Positions 39,301 through 46,600 of a stretch of 56,310 nt of DNA are shown here, one piece after another (position 1 is the first letter of the stretch; every line of letters starts with the position of its first letter). The notes below the pieces were generated by a model. The model saw only the letters and a list, made by a program, of their open reading frames with translations, was not told where the DNA came from and searched no databases. Position numbers and translations under genes: made by a program. Origin of the DNA: a virus; the IMG/VR virus record IMGVR_UViG_3300044617_001003, positions 1 through 56,310 of that record. One strand, written 5' to 3'.

Positions 39301-40659
39301 GGCTACGCCGGCGCTCTTGAGGTCTTTGACCCTCGAAGAAAGATCATCGAAACGCCCCGCGACGCTTCTGTTGAACTCCTCTCGCGACAGGGCGATGTCT
39401 TCCCGAAGGTTCACTGCGGCAACGGACGCCTGTCGCCTTCTGCCGAGGATCGGGCTAGCGCCGATGATGTTGTTTCGCTGAGTTTGGGCGTCGCGCCTGA
39501 TCTTGTCGATCGTCCTTTCTGATTCAGTTCTGATCAGCGCGTCAGCCTTGTCGAAACCGCTTCTCCCGAAAGCCTTCGTCGCGTCTGCGGCTGCCAGCGC
39601 CTCGATGGCCTGCTTCGCCCGCTTCGCCGAGACCTCGCTGCGGTTGAGTTGCTCGATGACCCGGCCGACAGATGAGATCAGCCCGTCAAACCTCTGATCG
39701 TCGCCGTCTCGAAGTTTTGCCGACAGCGAGGACAACTTTTCGGTGAGTTTGTCGACCTGAGACGCGGCCTGCGGGGAGACAATCTGGCGGATGCTCGCGC
39801 TGCGGAGTTCTCGGTCAAAAAGGCTATTGATCGTCTCCTGGCGAGAGACCTCGCTGTCGAGCCTCTGCTGGGCGATGCCGCGAAACTGCAACTGTCGCGG
39901 CGTGACAGCGCGTCCGTTTCGCTCGGTGTTCGCGATAATCAGTTGCGCCCGGGCCACCCGGGCCGCAGCCCTGGCCACTCGCTCGGCGCTCTCCTCGGCC
40001 TGCACGGCGATGTCGGCGAATACATCCGACCGGAAGGCCGCCGGCACGGCCTGGGCGCGGTTTCGCAGGTCAAGCGACCGCTGGAGCGAGTCTCTTGCCC
40101 TGGCCTGGAAGAACGACCCACCCGTATTGTTGGCATTGAGGGCGTCGGCCAGCCGGCCAAAGTCGCCTGCGGCTGCCGTCGCCCGGCCGAGAGCCACGAT
40201 TCTGGCACGCAGGTTGTCGATCCGCTGCTCGGCGGCCGAGATCGTCGTCGTGCCAGAGCCGATTTCACGATACAGCCGCTGAAACCCTCCCTGAATCCGG
40301 TTGAGTTCCGGCGTCAGTTGGGACTGCAGGGCGTTCGACAGCCGCTCGACCTGATTTTTGACATCGGTCAGCGGCCTGCCGACATCCTCGAACGCTCGCA
40401 ACTGCTGCCGCAGCCGGCCCGGATCTGGAAGGCCAGCGCCGAGCCCCTGCCGCTGGAGGTTCTGAATCTCCCGCAGCGTCCGCTGGAACCGCTGGAGTTG
40501 CGTCAGCGTGCCGTTTAGGGCACGGTTGTCGAGATTGAACTGCAGCCCACGAGCCTGCTGGGCGAACTGATTCAGTTCACGGCGTGCTGTGCCGATCTGG
40601 CGACTGAAGTCCTGCGTGTTCGCAGTCAGGACAGCCGAGATTTTGCCGAGCAGTGCCAT
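36304..40659 (-). CDS. Tape measure protein
   Basis: A 1451-residue protein, the longest in the window and mostly helical with long coiled coils (Arg-, Ala-, Glu- and Gln-rich). A hydrophobic segment in the middle (IPGLSATTGLAIGLGVVIGG) is typical of the pore-forming part of tape measures. Its length sets tail length; 1451 residues at about 1.5 angstrom per residue implies a tail of roughly 210 nm. The gene follows the frameshifted chaperone gene, the usual order. Confidence 0.9.
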   Translation of the reverse strand: MALLGKISAVLTANTQDFSRQIGTARRELNQFAQQARGLQFNLDNRALNGTLTQLQRFQRTLREIQNLQRQGLGAGLPDPGRLRQQLRAFEDVGRPLTDVKNQVERLSNALQSQLTPELNRIQGGFQRLYREIGSGTTTISAAEQRIDNLRARIVALGRATAAAGDFGRLADALNANNTGGSFFQARARDSLQRSLDLRNRAQAVPAAFRSDVFADIAVQAEESAERVARAAARVARAQLIIANTERNGRAVTPRQLQFRGIAQQRLDSEVSRQETINSLFDRELRSASIRQIVSPQAASQVDKLTEKLSSLSAKLRDGDDQRFDGLISSVGRVIEQLNRSEVSAKRAKQAIEALAAADATKAFGRSGFDKADALIRTESERTIDKIRRDAQTQRNNIIGASPILGRRRQASVAAVNLREDIALSREEFNRSVAGRFDDLSSRVKDLKSAGVAGEFDKIRKLAADANSTLRSAFDAKTTAAGAQGLDNYRAKLAALLPELDAFESKLKSAETARKRFDQFLSISGSRSDKLGADLERAASFISTGRQLAGNFEAGNISGRRTVEQAIDRDLKFFEKLAAKQQKIADGKFKSEESRNRARRAVEFAARQRSDAFIDTVSDASREGGAIGISRDRARAIAERGLKNRGSFGVGSAAVAQLAAQQGLFAIDDLISATGGLEYRLRAIGNNITQLGLLLGQSGIIPGLSATTGLAIGLGVVIGGQVVSALLRYVTAAKEAEETSKALGKAFERQKNLASQVAQSVESFGNLGSAAFSEAARSASEFADSLEKIVRQQRELQGASLLTTDIAGVRRLSQDERLAQQQEEASSPGRAIAIRRQRALLARRISQDEERLLSLGQPSGADVSGAVAGVGTALDRARRNIQGITGTVDAIATGRLGESAGAAFGYDASPLLRAAAGRAQIIARGLPLGDSPADRAAQSSGIQDLIDQLSPIGNQTAFGFETAAAQAANQAILELEQLRLRLQGEGDLADFFKSLKSASQSLATAQENAAAALQRGIPEAVAIQGSLDALAEGIQASEKRISRANEDLSRGRIDDSERNRIVAEETAKIDASRAERDAATQAARALRIRSTVDPQGTPAAIAERAAAALQSSGFGSGAFARRLREIEAERTTVEESLKASPRDAVVREAAQAQLQSLAEQAAAVEAATVALSRFAEALDKAAQESAANVQAAAQREEEARRAVAAPGAANADRIDADRARRDLDEQRAADARVQDAVTAARTRIERDVDPNSESLRRIREINESLLAGNAANSDALIAERRRLQDQVDAAAQADPSAIAARDEANAIAERQNAEARGRELALSPAERAGRELGRNLRDLQAAFDAGQIGNPQDLAADQQRLIGESFRSAAPAIFGLADQVQNAVLQGPSRAALQASDVTTAQGAAELNRLLRGDDSARNQDLVELQKQSSSLEELVRIARENGAPPGVLNL

Positions 40660-40663
40660 TTTG

Positions 40664-41292
40664 TTACTTCAGTTTCGCCAGTTCAGCCCACATCTCTTCC
40701 TGAGTCTGGTGCGGCCGTACCACTGACGGGACGAAGATTTTCTCTTCAGGCACCCGCTTGTAGTTGCCGCTCGCCGCCATGATGGTTCGGCAGATTCGTG
40801 CCGTTTGCCACCAATGGTCAGGGAGCGGCCACCTCTGGTCGTAGGCGAACCACTCGCTCAGTTCTTCGGAGTCAATCTCACTCAACAGCCTCTTGACGGT
40901 CATGCCAAGCGCGAGCGCTAGGCGGAAATAGAATCTCCGCTCAGGTCGCTCGGTGAATCTTTTCCCAGGCCTTCCACAGCCTCCTGCGTAAAGGCGTTGT
41001 GTGCCCAGGCCTTCTCGAACAGCCGGTTGATGACGACGCTCGACTTCTTGCCGAGCGCATCGGTGTCGTCGTCCGAGAACAGGCGTTCGCCGGAGTCGTC
41101 GCACAGCGTCAGGACGAGGAACCGGACGCGGAACGACTTCATCTTCTGCTCGGCGTAGGACTCCTCGAACGCGTCTCGCTCAAGGCCGGAGAGCGTCTTG
41201 ACGAACACATCGCCCTTCCATTCCGGCACCGGAATGGCATCACTGAGTCGAACGTCCTTCGCCGCGAGGATTGCAGTCTTGCTGAGAGCCAT
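40664..41292 (-). CDS. Tail assembly chaperone, frameshifted long form (G-GT)
   Basis: A -1 ribosomal frameshift at GGGAAAA (40960-40966) joins 111 residues of the upstream frame to 98 residues of the next, giving a 209-residue protein. The join reads EGLGK-RFTERPERRF. The second part (SEWFAYDQRWPLPDHWWQTA) has no start codon of its own with a ribosome site. Lambda-like and HK97-like phages make such G and GT proteins in fixed ratio to load tail tube subunits on the tape measure. Position between tube and tape measure genes agrees. Confidence 0.85.
40918..41292 (-). CDS. Tail assembly chaperone, short form (G)
   Basis: A 124-residue acidic helical protein (VKTLSGLERDAFEESYAEQK, CDDSGERLFSDDDTDALGKK), composition typical of gpG-type chaperones. 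This is the product when no frameshift takes place; translation ends 13 codons after the slippery site. Confidence 0.85.
   Translation of the reverse strand: MALSKTAILAAKDVRLSDAIPVPEWKGDVFVKTLSGLERDAFEESYAEQKMKSFRVRFLVLTLCDDSGERLFSDDDTDALGKKSSVVINRLFEKAWAHNAFTQEAVEGLGKDSPSDLSGDSISA
40960..40966 (-). promoter_or_regulatory. Slippery heptamer GGGAAAA for -1 frameshift
   Basis: In the zero frame the codons are CTG-GGA-AAA-GAT, so the site has the X-XXY-YYZ form. A possible downstream hairpin, GCGGA with TCCGC, is nested in GAGCG/CGCTC. This is close to the lambda GGGAAAG site. Confidence 0.85.
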
Positions 41293-41308
41293 GGGATTCC
41301 TTTGTCGT

Positions 41309-41671
41309 TTATGTGAGGTTGATCAAAAAAGACGCCTGCCCGCGAATAACGTCACCAACAGCCATCTCGTGCGTGAGGGACTCCACGGCGGCCAACTTGG
41401 TGATGTTGATACTCGGAGACGCTATTGAGAGAGTCCCGGTGGCCCCCTGCATGAACAGCGGGGCAGGCGTGGTCGCAGTCCGGATGAACTCGATCGACAC
41501 CTTGGGCGCCGTGAGAATGGCGCCGGTGGCAACCAGCCGCCGGTAGCCCACGGGGTCGGCGATGGCCGTCATGTCGACGACCTCGCTCTGCGCCTCCTCT
41601 ATCGAGATAGAGGTGACGTTCGCGGAAAAACCGCTGAACGAAAAAGTCGTGCCATGCGACGAGATCGCCAC
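41309..41671 (-). CDS. Tail tube protein paralogue 2
   Basis: A 120-residue beta protein starting MAISSHGTTFSFSGFSANVT. It aligns along its length with the next gene (MSVSSQGMTFTFGGSTITVT), sharing the turn EEAQSEVVDMTA versus NDSQDLLDATHL and the C-terminal GDVIRGQASFLI versus GDFVRGSATFRL. Two tube-like paralogues suggest one forms the tube and the other a tip or decoration. Confidence 0.75.
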   Translation of the reverse strand: MAISSHGTTFSFSGFSANVTSISIEEAQSEVVDMTAIADPVGYRRLVATGAILTAPKVSIEFIRTATTPAPLFMQGATGTLSIASPSINITKLAAVESLTHEMAVGDVIRGQASFLINLT

Positions 41672-41694
41672 TGCCGCCTCCCGTCACGCATTGG

Positions 41695-42027
41695 TCAGGC
41701 GAGCCGGAAGGTGGCAGAGCCTCGCACGAAGTCGCCCACCGAGCCGCCGATGCTGGCCGTCGAGCAGGTCGCGGTGCCGCTGATCGAAAACGGCCCCGAG
41801 ATGCTGAGTTGCCCAGACACGCCGGCAGTGAGGATCGTGGTCGAGATGTAGTCGATCTGCACCTCGCGCTCGGTGGCGAAGCCGCCGATAAACACACGCC
41901 GCGCGTTCGGGGCGATGCCAAGGTGGGTCGCGTCGAGGAGGTCTTGCGAGTCATTGACCTGCACAGAAGTCACGGTGATGGTGCTGCCACCGAACGTGAA
42001 CGTCATTCCCTGTGACGAAACGGACAT
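41695..42027 (-). CDS. Tail tube protein paralogue 1
   Basis: A 110-residue beta protein (see paralogue at 41309). Small tail tube proteins of this type form hexameric rings stacked along the tape measure. GGAGG lies about eight bases ahead of the ATG. Confidence 0.75.
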   Translation of the reverse strand: MSVSSQGMTFTFGGSTITVTSVQVNDSQDLLDATHLGIAPNARRVFIGGFATEREVQIDYISTTILTAGVSGQLSISGPFSISGTATCSTASIGGSVGDFVRGSATFRLA

Positions 42028-42056
42028 TTGCGTGCGCCTCCTTGCGCGAGAGAGTG

Positions 42057-42485
42057 TTAGCCGGTAGCCTCAGTCCAACGAATCTGAAACAGTTGCCGCA
42101 CTTCGTAGGCTGGGGGCAGTTGCGCCCCGACCGCCGTGGGATCGAGGAAGTCGTCGACCTCGGAAACCAGCCTCATATCGTGTATTGTAACCCCAGAGAG
42201 TGTGCCGGTGTGGCCATCCAAGGCCAGCCGAACCTCGTCTGCCAACTCCTTCGCGCCGTCGTAGGACAGAGACCACGAGGCCACCTGCATCGAGACCTCG
42301 GGCATGAAAAGCGGGGTGTTCGAGAGCGTGCCCTCGCGACGGACGTTCGCCCGCTTGTAGATGATGAACGGCATGGCGGCCCCCTTGGGCACGGCGATCG
42401 GGTAAATCTGGAACCCGACCAGCCGGGCCACGCCCGGGGCCGAAGTCAGCCGCGTGTAGATATGCCGTTCCGGCAGCAGAAGCAT
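42057..42485 (-). CDS. Tail terminator / tail completion protein
   Basis: A 142-residue protein (LLPERHIYTRLTSAPGVARL, YDGAKELADEVRLALDGHTG) with the plan of DUF3168-type tail-end proteins that cap the tube on the head side. Place between the gp10-like and tube genes agrees. The start at 42485 is an ATGA overlap. Confidence 0.7.
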   Translation of the reverse strand: MLLLPERHIYTRLTSAPGVARLVGFQIYPIAVPKGAAMPFIIYKRANVRREGTLSNTPLFMPEVSMQVASWSLSYDGAKELADEVRLALDGHTGTLSGVTIHDMRLVSEVDDFLDPTAVGAQLPPAYEVRQLFQIRWTEATG

Positions 42486-43207
42486 CAGAGAGCCCCCGAG
42501 ACTGCGGCGTTGATCGCGTCGATCAGCCCGTTGCGGATGATGCCCTGAACCTGGGTCCGCCGGGCGTTGATGGTGTTTTCCATGAGGTGATAGGCCGGCA
42601 TGGCACCGTAGTCCTCGCCCGGGTGCAGGGTGAACGGCCGGGGGCCGTCTCCGGCGTCCGGAAGGAAGTCGTGGGTGTACCCACGGCCGGCACGGGCCTG
42701 CCTCGTCGGCTCCCGCCACGAGGACATCAGGAAGTAGTACCCACGGCCGCGCCTCGAAAAATCGTCGCTGTCTTCGAGTTTGGCCACCTTGGTCATGCGG
42801 CGGTTGATGATCTGGTGGACGTTGACGTAGGTCTTGCGGGTTCCGCGAGACTGCGGTCGGCGGCGGCCGTTTGACCCAAATTCCACCAGCCAACTGTGAT
42901 TCCCGCTTGCAACCTCGCCGGTGGCCCCCTGGTTGCCGGTGTGCCTTGGGCCGGCGATGGCGACAGTGACGCCGGGGCGGTAGGTCCGCACCTTGCTCGT
43001 GGTGCTGCGGGCGAGGTTCCCGGTGGCGTCGTGCCTCGCCGCTGCCGCCCGGTAGGTGTTGACGATCGGCCGAGCCGCCCGCCTCATGATGGCTTCGAGT
43101 GTCGTGCCGGCGGCCAGGATGCCGGCGACGTTCTCCAGTGTGTCGATGACGGGCTCGACCCCTCGAACGTCGATCCGAACGAAAGCGCGTGCGGCTGCGA
43201 GAGACAT
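42485..43207 (-). CDS. HK97 gp10-like head-tail protein
   Basis: A 240-residue protein with EAIMRRAARPIVNTYRAAAA near the start and NAAVSGAL at the end, the plan of HK97 gp10 neck proteins. It is longer than usual (about 130-170) because of a basic insert around residues 110-190. Confidence 0.7.
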   Translation of the reverse strand: MSLAAARAFVRIDVRGVEPVIDTLENVAGILAAGTTLEAIMRRAARPIVNTYRAAAARHDATGNLARSTTSKVRTYRPGVTVAIAGPRHTGNQGATGEVASGNHSWLVEFGSNGRRRPQSRGTRKTYVNVHQIINRRMTKVAKLEDSDDFSRRGRGYYFLMSSWREPTRQARAGRGYTHDFLPDAGDGPRPFTLHPGEDYGAMPAYHLMENTINARRTQVQGIIRNGLIDAINAAVSGAL

Positions 43208-43521
43208 TACTGCACCTCTTTGGCGAGGATTTCCAGCGCGGTGCTGTTGTCCCTGGACACGACGCTGGCAATCTCCATCGTCTTGCCGTCGCAGATGAGC
43301 CTGTCGGTGTGGACAACGTCACTGCGGTAGCGAATGCGGATCTTGTGCGTGGCCACGACGTTTGCCTGCTGGGCCTGGAGGATGTCCCTTGAAGACAGCC
43401 CGTCAACGCTGCCCCAGACAGTCGCGACCGTGACCCACGACAGCGTGGTCTCGCCTGACGGGCTGCGAGACTCCGACGGCCGCTGAATGGTCACTCTGTC
43501 GCGGAGTTTGCCGATGTTCAC
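43207..43521 (-). CDS. Head closure protein (phage head-tail joining type)
   Basis: A 104-residue protein with MNIGKLRDRVTIQRPSESRS and VATVWGSVDGLSSRDILQAQ, the signature of SPP1 gp16-type head-closure proteins. They seal the portal after packaging. ATGA-type overlaps with both neighbours. Confidence 0.85.
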   Translation of the reverse strand: MNIGKLRDRVTIQRPSESRSPSGETTLSWVTVATVWGSVDGLSSRDILQAQQANVVATHKIRIRYRSDVVHTDRLICDGKTMEIASVVSRDNSTALEILAKEVQ

Positions 43522-44006
43522 GAGATCGTGCCCTCGCCAATGAGGACGATTTCGTATGAGCCGGCAGTTTCAGTTGCGTTGAAGACGGCAATCCCGGCGG
43601 TGGCGCCTGCGGTCGACCATCCTGCGGCCCCCGGGGCGACCAGCGCGACCGCGCCTCCAGGGGGCACGAGGACGCCTCTTTCGGCGGCGAATGGGCCGGA
43701 AAACCAATCGCCGGCTCTGCCGAGTTCAAGTTCGACGGTGCCGGTGTTCTTGAAATAGACAGCCTTGAGGGCTGTCATCGCGATCGTCCCGCGATCGTCA
43801 GCGAAGCCGGAGAACGCATACGCCTCGTCGCCGTTATCCTGAACAGTCGCGGACGCGCTGAACGCGACCTGCGCCTGGTTCGCTCCAGTGCCGTCCGAGA
43901 ACGCGACGGCGTAGGTGGCGGGAGTTACTCGCATCTGCCTGGACAAGTCCCCACTCGACGACTCGTGGGCGACCATGGATAGGAGGACTTGGGCTGAAAG
44001 CGGCAT
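43518..44006 (-). CDS. Beta-rich virion protein, paralogue of the next gene
   Basis: A 162-residue protein (MPLSAQVLLSMVAHESSSGD ... GSYEIVLIGEGTIS). The start and end resemble the protein at 44010-44495 (MTLAAQVAVDIKAT ... GSSYEIFVMGN), so they arose by tandem duplication. Lying between connector genes, they may be collar or decoration proteins. Confidence 0.6.
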   Translation of the reverse strand: MPLSAQVLLSMVAHESSSGDLSRQMRVTPATYAVAFSDGTGANQAQVAFSASATVQDNGDEAYAFSGFADDRGTIAMTALKAVYFKNTGTVELELGRAGDWFSGPFAAERGVLVPPGGAVALVAPGAAGWSTAGATAGIAVFNATETAGSYEIVLIGEGTIS

Positions 44007-44009
44007 CGG

Positions 44010-44495
44010 TCAGTTCCCCATAACGAAGATTTCGTAGGACGAGCCGCTCGCGCCGCCGATGCGCAGGCGGCTGCCGCCCGAGGTGGTGGCAAATCCGCTG
44101 GAGTTCGGGCACGACAGCAAGTATGAGCCGCCAGCCCGGATGGGCATTCCCCGCAGCGTCAGGCTGCCGAGGTTGATCATCGGGGCGAAGTTCCACGCCA
44201 GCGTGTCAACAATGAAGTTCCGAAAATCCACGCCGTTGTAGCCAGCCGAAAGCGCCATGTCCGACGACGACAAGTTCTTGACGCACAGGAGTTTGACGGC
44301 CGAGACGCCGAGCGTGGAGAAGTCGATGTCGTCGAAACCAAAGGCACCGACGGTCCTGCGGTCGCTCCAGACCTTCGAGCAGTCGCCGACGGAGACGGAA
44401 ATACTGAGCGGGTGCTGATCGACAGACGACGTAAGCCCAGACTGAGCCGTCTTCGTCGCCTTGATGTCGACAGCAACCTGCGCGGCCAGCGTCAT
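44010..44495 (-). CDS. Beta-rich virion protein, paralogue of the previous gene
   Basis: A 161-residue protein of strand-rich composition (ALSAGYNGVDFRNFIVDTLA, PIRAGGSYLLSCPNSSGF). It is related to the product of 43518-44006. The start at 44495 is in an ATGA overlap with the connector gene. Confidence 0.6.
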   Translation of the reverse strand: MTLAAQVAVDIKATKTAQSGLTSSVDQHPLSISVSVGDCSKVWSDRRTVGAFGFDDIDFSTLGVSAVKLLCVKNLSSSDMALSAGYNGVDFRNFIVDTLAWNFAPMINLGSLTLRGMPIRAGGSYLLSCPNSSGFATTSGGSRLRIGGASGSSYEIFVMGN

Positions 44496-45142
44496 CGGTA
44501 TCCGCCCCACCCTGACGCGGCCATCAGGGTGTCGAACGTCGTCGGGATCGGGAGGATCTGCGAGTAGCCGGCGACCACAGGCTGCCGGGTCTCGTACCAG
44601 TGCGCCACGAGAAGCAGGATGGCGTGCTTGAGCGTGTTTGGCGCGCTGGCGCCGGATGCCCCGTACCCGGCCGACCAGCGGACGGTGACGCTGTTCTCGT
44701 CGCCTCGAACCGCCGGCCAAGTCTCCTGATAGTTGGGATAGATCCTGCCAGGGGTCGCGTAGTGGTCGATCTGGAAGGCCGACGCCGCGCTGGTGATCGT
44801 CCGATTCGTCCCGGCCTCGTCGCGATAGATGACCGTAACGGTACCGCTCTGCATCGGCGGCCTGGGCAGGACAATCTCCCACAGCGGGAAGCAGTCGTAG
44901 CGCGCCTCCCAGACGGTCGTGATGATCGAAATGTCGAGGATCTCCTCGACATACTGCCTCGCCGTCGAGATCAGCGTCGTCAGGTACGAATCCTCGTCGC
45001 TGGAGTCGACGCGGCACTGAACCTTCGCCTCCGCAAGCGTAACGGGCTCGACGGCCGGCGCAGTGTGGCGAACGAGGCTGCGGTACGGCGTGACGCTCGA
45101 CGACGGCTCGCCGGGGATGCCGTAGCGGATAGTGATGGTCAC
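44492..45142 (-). CDS. Head-tail connector protein (gp6-like)
   Basis: A 216-residue protein. PVTLAEAKVQCRVDSSDEDS then YLTTLISTARQYVEEILDI is the standard start of HK97 gp6/phiE125 gp8-type connectors, and LKHAILLLVAHWYETRQPVV the standard end. It forms the ring under the portal. Confidence 0.85.
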   Translation of the reverse strand: MTITIRYGIPGEPSSSVTPYRSLVRHTAPAVEPVTLAEAKVQCRVDSSDEDSYLTTLISTARQYVEEILDISIITTVWEARYDCFPLWEIVLPRPPMQSGTVTVIYRDEAGTNRTITSAASAFQIDHYATPGRIYPNYQETWPAVRGDENSVTVRWSAGYGASGASAPNTLKHAILLLVAHWYETRQPVVAGYSQILPIPTTFDTLMAASGWGGYR

Positions 45143-45333
45143 TTGAACCTCTTCTTTCCTTGCGGCTGGACAGCCCGTTCCGCCTGCCGCTCAACGGCCG
45201 CCACCTCGACCGCGCGGTCCTCGACCTGGGCGACGAGGCCTCTCGCGACCAGCACGCGGGCCATTCCGTCGCCCCACTCGAACTCGCTGCCGACCTTGTA
45301 GCCGCCAAACGGCTTGACGATGCGAACTCTCAT
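45139..45333 (-). CDS. Small basic head-region protein
   Basis: A 64-residue protein (RVRIVKPFGGYKVGSEFEWG) with a small beta barrel start and a basic end (AVQPQGKKRFK). Coupled by ATGA to genes on both sides. Found in this place in many phages, no known role. Confidence 0.6.
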   Translation of the reverse strand: MRVRIVKPFGGYKVGSEFEWGDGMARVLVARGLVAQVEDRAVEVAAVERQAERAVQPQGKKRFK

Positions 45334-46058
45334 TTCATGAACCCCCAGGCGTCTTCGGGCGGGGTCTTGTCCAGATTCCAGAACTCGGTGCAGTGCTGCT
45401 GAACCTTGCCGTCCGGGACCGACCGCGACGGCCAAGTGATCATCAGTTCGGCGTGACCAACGCTGATGTTGGTTGCGATGCCCAACTTGTTGCCTGAGGA
45501 GCAGAACTTCTTCCAGAAGTAGATGTCCTCGTCGATATGCCCACCGCGATAGTCGCCGCTGTCGCTGGCCTGGGCCAGAAAGAACGGCTTGCCCATCTTC
45601 TTGATGGCTGACGTTCGGATGAACGTGCAGCCGAAGTGGGCCGTCTCGACAGGCTGCACCGGCTTCGAGAACCAATCCGCCTCGACGGTCGCCTTGTCCT
45701 CCGGGCTGACGCCCGGCAGGGCGAACATGACCGTGTTGGCCTCGCGCTTGGTCTGCAGCGGGGCGATTGCGTCGTACCCCGAATACATCATCAGCGTGAG
45801 GAGCGCCTCGACGGTCCTCGACGTAAAGATCGTGTCGTAGTCGATCGTCAGAATGACATCGTGCGACTCGATCGTGTCTTCCATGCACCGCTGCAGGCAC
45901 TGCCCCCAGAACGCGCCGGTGTATTTGATCGGCGAGATCCGGTGGGGTGCCAGCGCTGCGGTGACGCAGAAGAAATTATCAGTGAAGCCGAGGCGGGGGC
46001 AACTCATCAGAGCGGCCACCTTGACCTCGGCTTCACACTGACCTACACGAACCAGCAT
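45330..46058 (-). CDS. Glycosyltransferase located in the head gene cluster
   Basis: A 242-residue GT-A protein: VILTIDYDTIFTSRTVEALL carries the DxD, ANTVMFALPGVS and HFGCTFIRTSAIKKM are donor/acceptor loops, and GGHIDEDIYFWKKF the usual acidic base region. It lies between the capsid/decoration genes and the connector genes, so a virion protein is the likely acceptor. Its ribosome site is locked in a perfect 18-bp palindrome (46063-46080), which would keep expression low. Confidence 0.75.
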   Translation of the reverse strand: MLVRVGQCEAEVKVAALMSCPRLGFTDNFFCVTAALAPHRISPIKYTGAFWGQCLQRCMEDTIESHDVILTIDYDTIFTSRTVEALLTLMMYSGYDAIAPLQTKREANTVMFALPGVSPEDKATVEADWFSKPVQPVETAHFGCTFIRTSAIKKMGKPFFLAQASDSGDYRGGHIDEDIYFWKKFCSSGNKLGIATNISVGHAELMITWPSRSVPDGKVQQHCTEFWNLDKTPPEDAWGFMK

Positions 46059-46062
46059 CTTT

Positions 46063-46135
46063 CGCTCCTTGTAAGGAGCGGGCGCGCATCCTTGCGCCTT
46101 GACCGGCCGTCACTGGCCGTCCCGCTTGTACGGGA
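46063..46135 (-). promoter_or_regulatory. Cluster of hairpins that hides a ribosome site
   Basis: CGCTCCTTGTAAGGAGCG (46063-46080) is a perfect palindrome; on the minus strand it contains the AAGGAG that serves the glycosyltransferase gene. Next to it are GGCGC/GCGCC (46081-46098) and TCCCG/CGGGA (46120-46135, touching the upstream stop). Together they could reduce read-through and translation after the abundant capsid message. Confidence 0.6.
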
Positions 46136-46582
46136 TCAGCCCTTGACCAGACCGATGACGTTGGTTTCCGCAGCCGTCACGGGTGCTTCTTCGGCGCGGC
46201 CGAGCCGCGCGACGATGCCAACCGTGGCGGTCGCACCGGGCGAGTAGGACACCTTGAGGTATCGCTTCTTCGCCTTGGTGTCGACATCCATCTTCAGCAC
46301 AGCCGCCGAGGCGGTTCCGGCCACCGAGATGGCCGGAATGCTGAAGCCACCGGTGCCGCCGCCGACGAGGGCGGTGACGTTCGAGAAGCCGGAGCCGCTC
46401 TCGTCCGACTCCTCGACCTTGACGGCGGTGGCGAACACGGTCGACGCGTTCGAGGCACGCACAACCGTGATGCTGGCGTGGTCGTAGCCAAGGGTGTCAA
46501 TCGTCATCGTGGCCGTGGCCGTGGCGCCCACCGCAGCGGTGGGCAGTTCGGCGACGATCCGTTCGTTCTGGGAGTGAATCAT
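46136..46582 (-). CDS. Head decoration-like protein
   Basis: A 148-residue beta-rich protein (TATATMTIDTLGYDHASITV ... KRYLKVSYSPGATATVGIVA). Place right after the major capsid gene and a strong AAAGGAG leader suggest an abundant capsid decoration protein. Confidence 0.7.
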   Translation of the reverse strand: MIHSQNERIVAELPTAAVGATATATMTIDTLGYDHASITVVRASNASTVFATAVKVEESDESGSGFSNVTALVGGGTGGFSIPAISVAGTASAAVLKMDVDTKAKKRYLKVSYSPGATATVGIVARLGRAEEAPVTAAETNVIGLVKG

Positions 46583-46600
46583 GCTGTCATGGCTCCTTTA

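Noticed and set aside
46565-46600. Three-codon leader peptide (ATG ACA GCA TGA) before the decoration gene
   Set aside because: Its ATG is only two bases from the AAAGGAG, too close; the same ribosome site fits the real start at ten bases.
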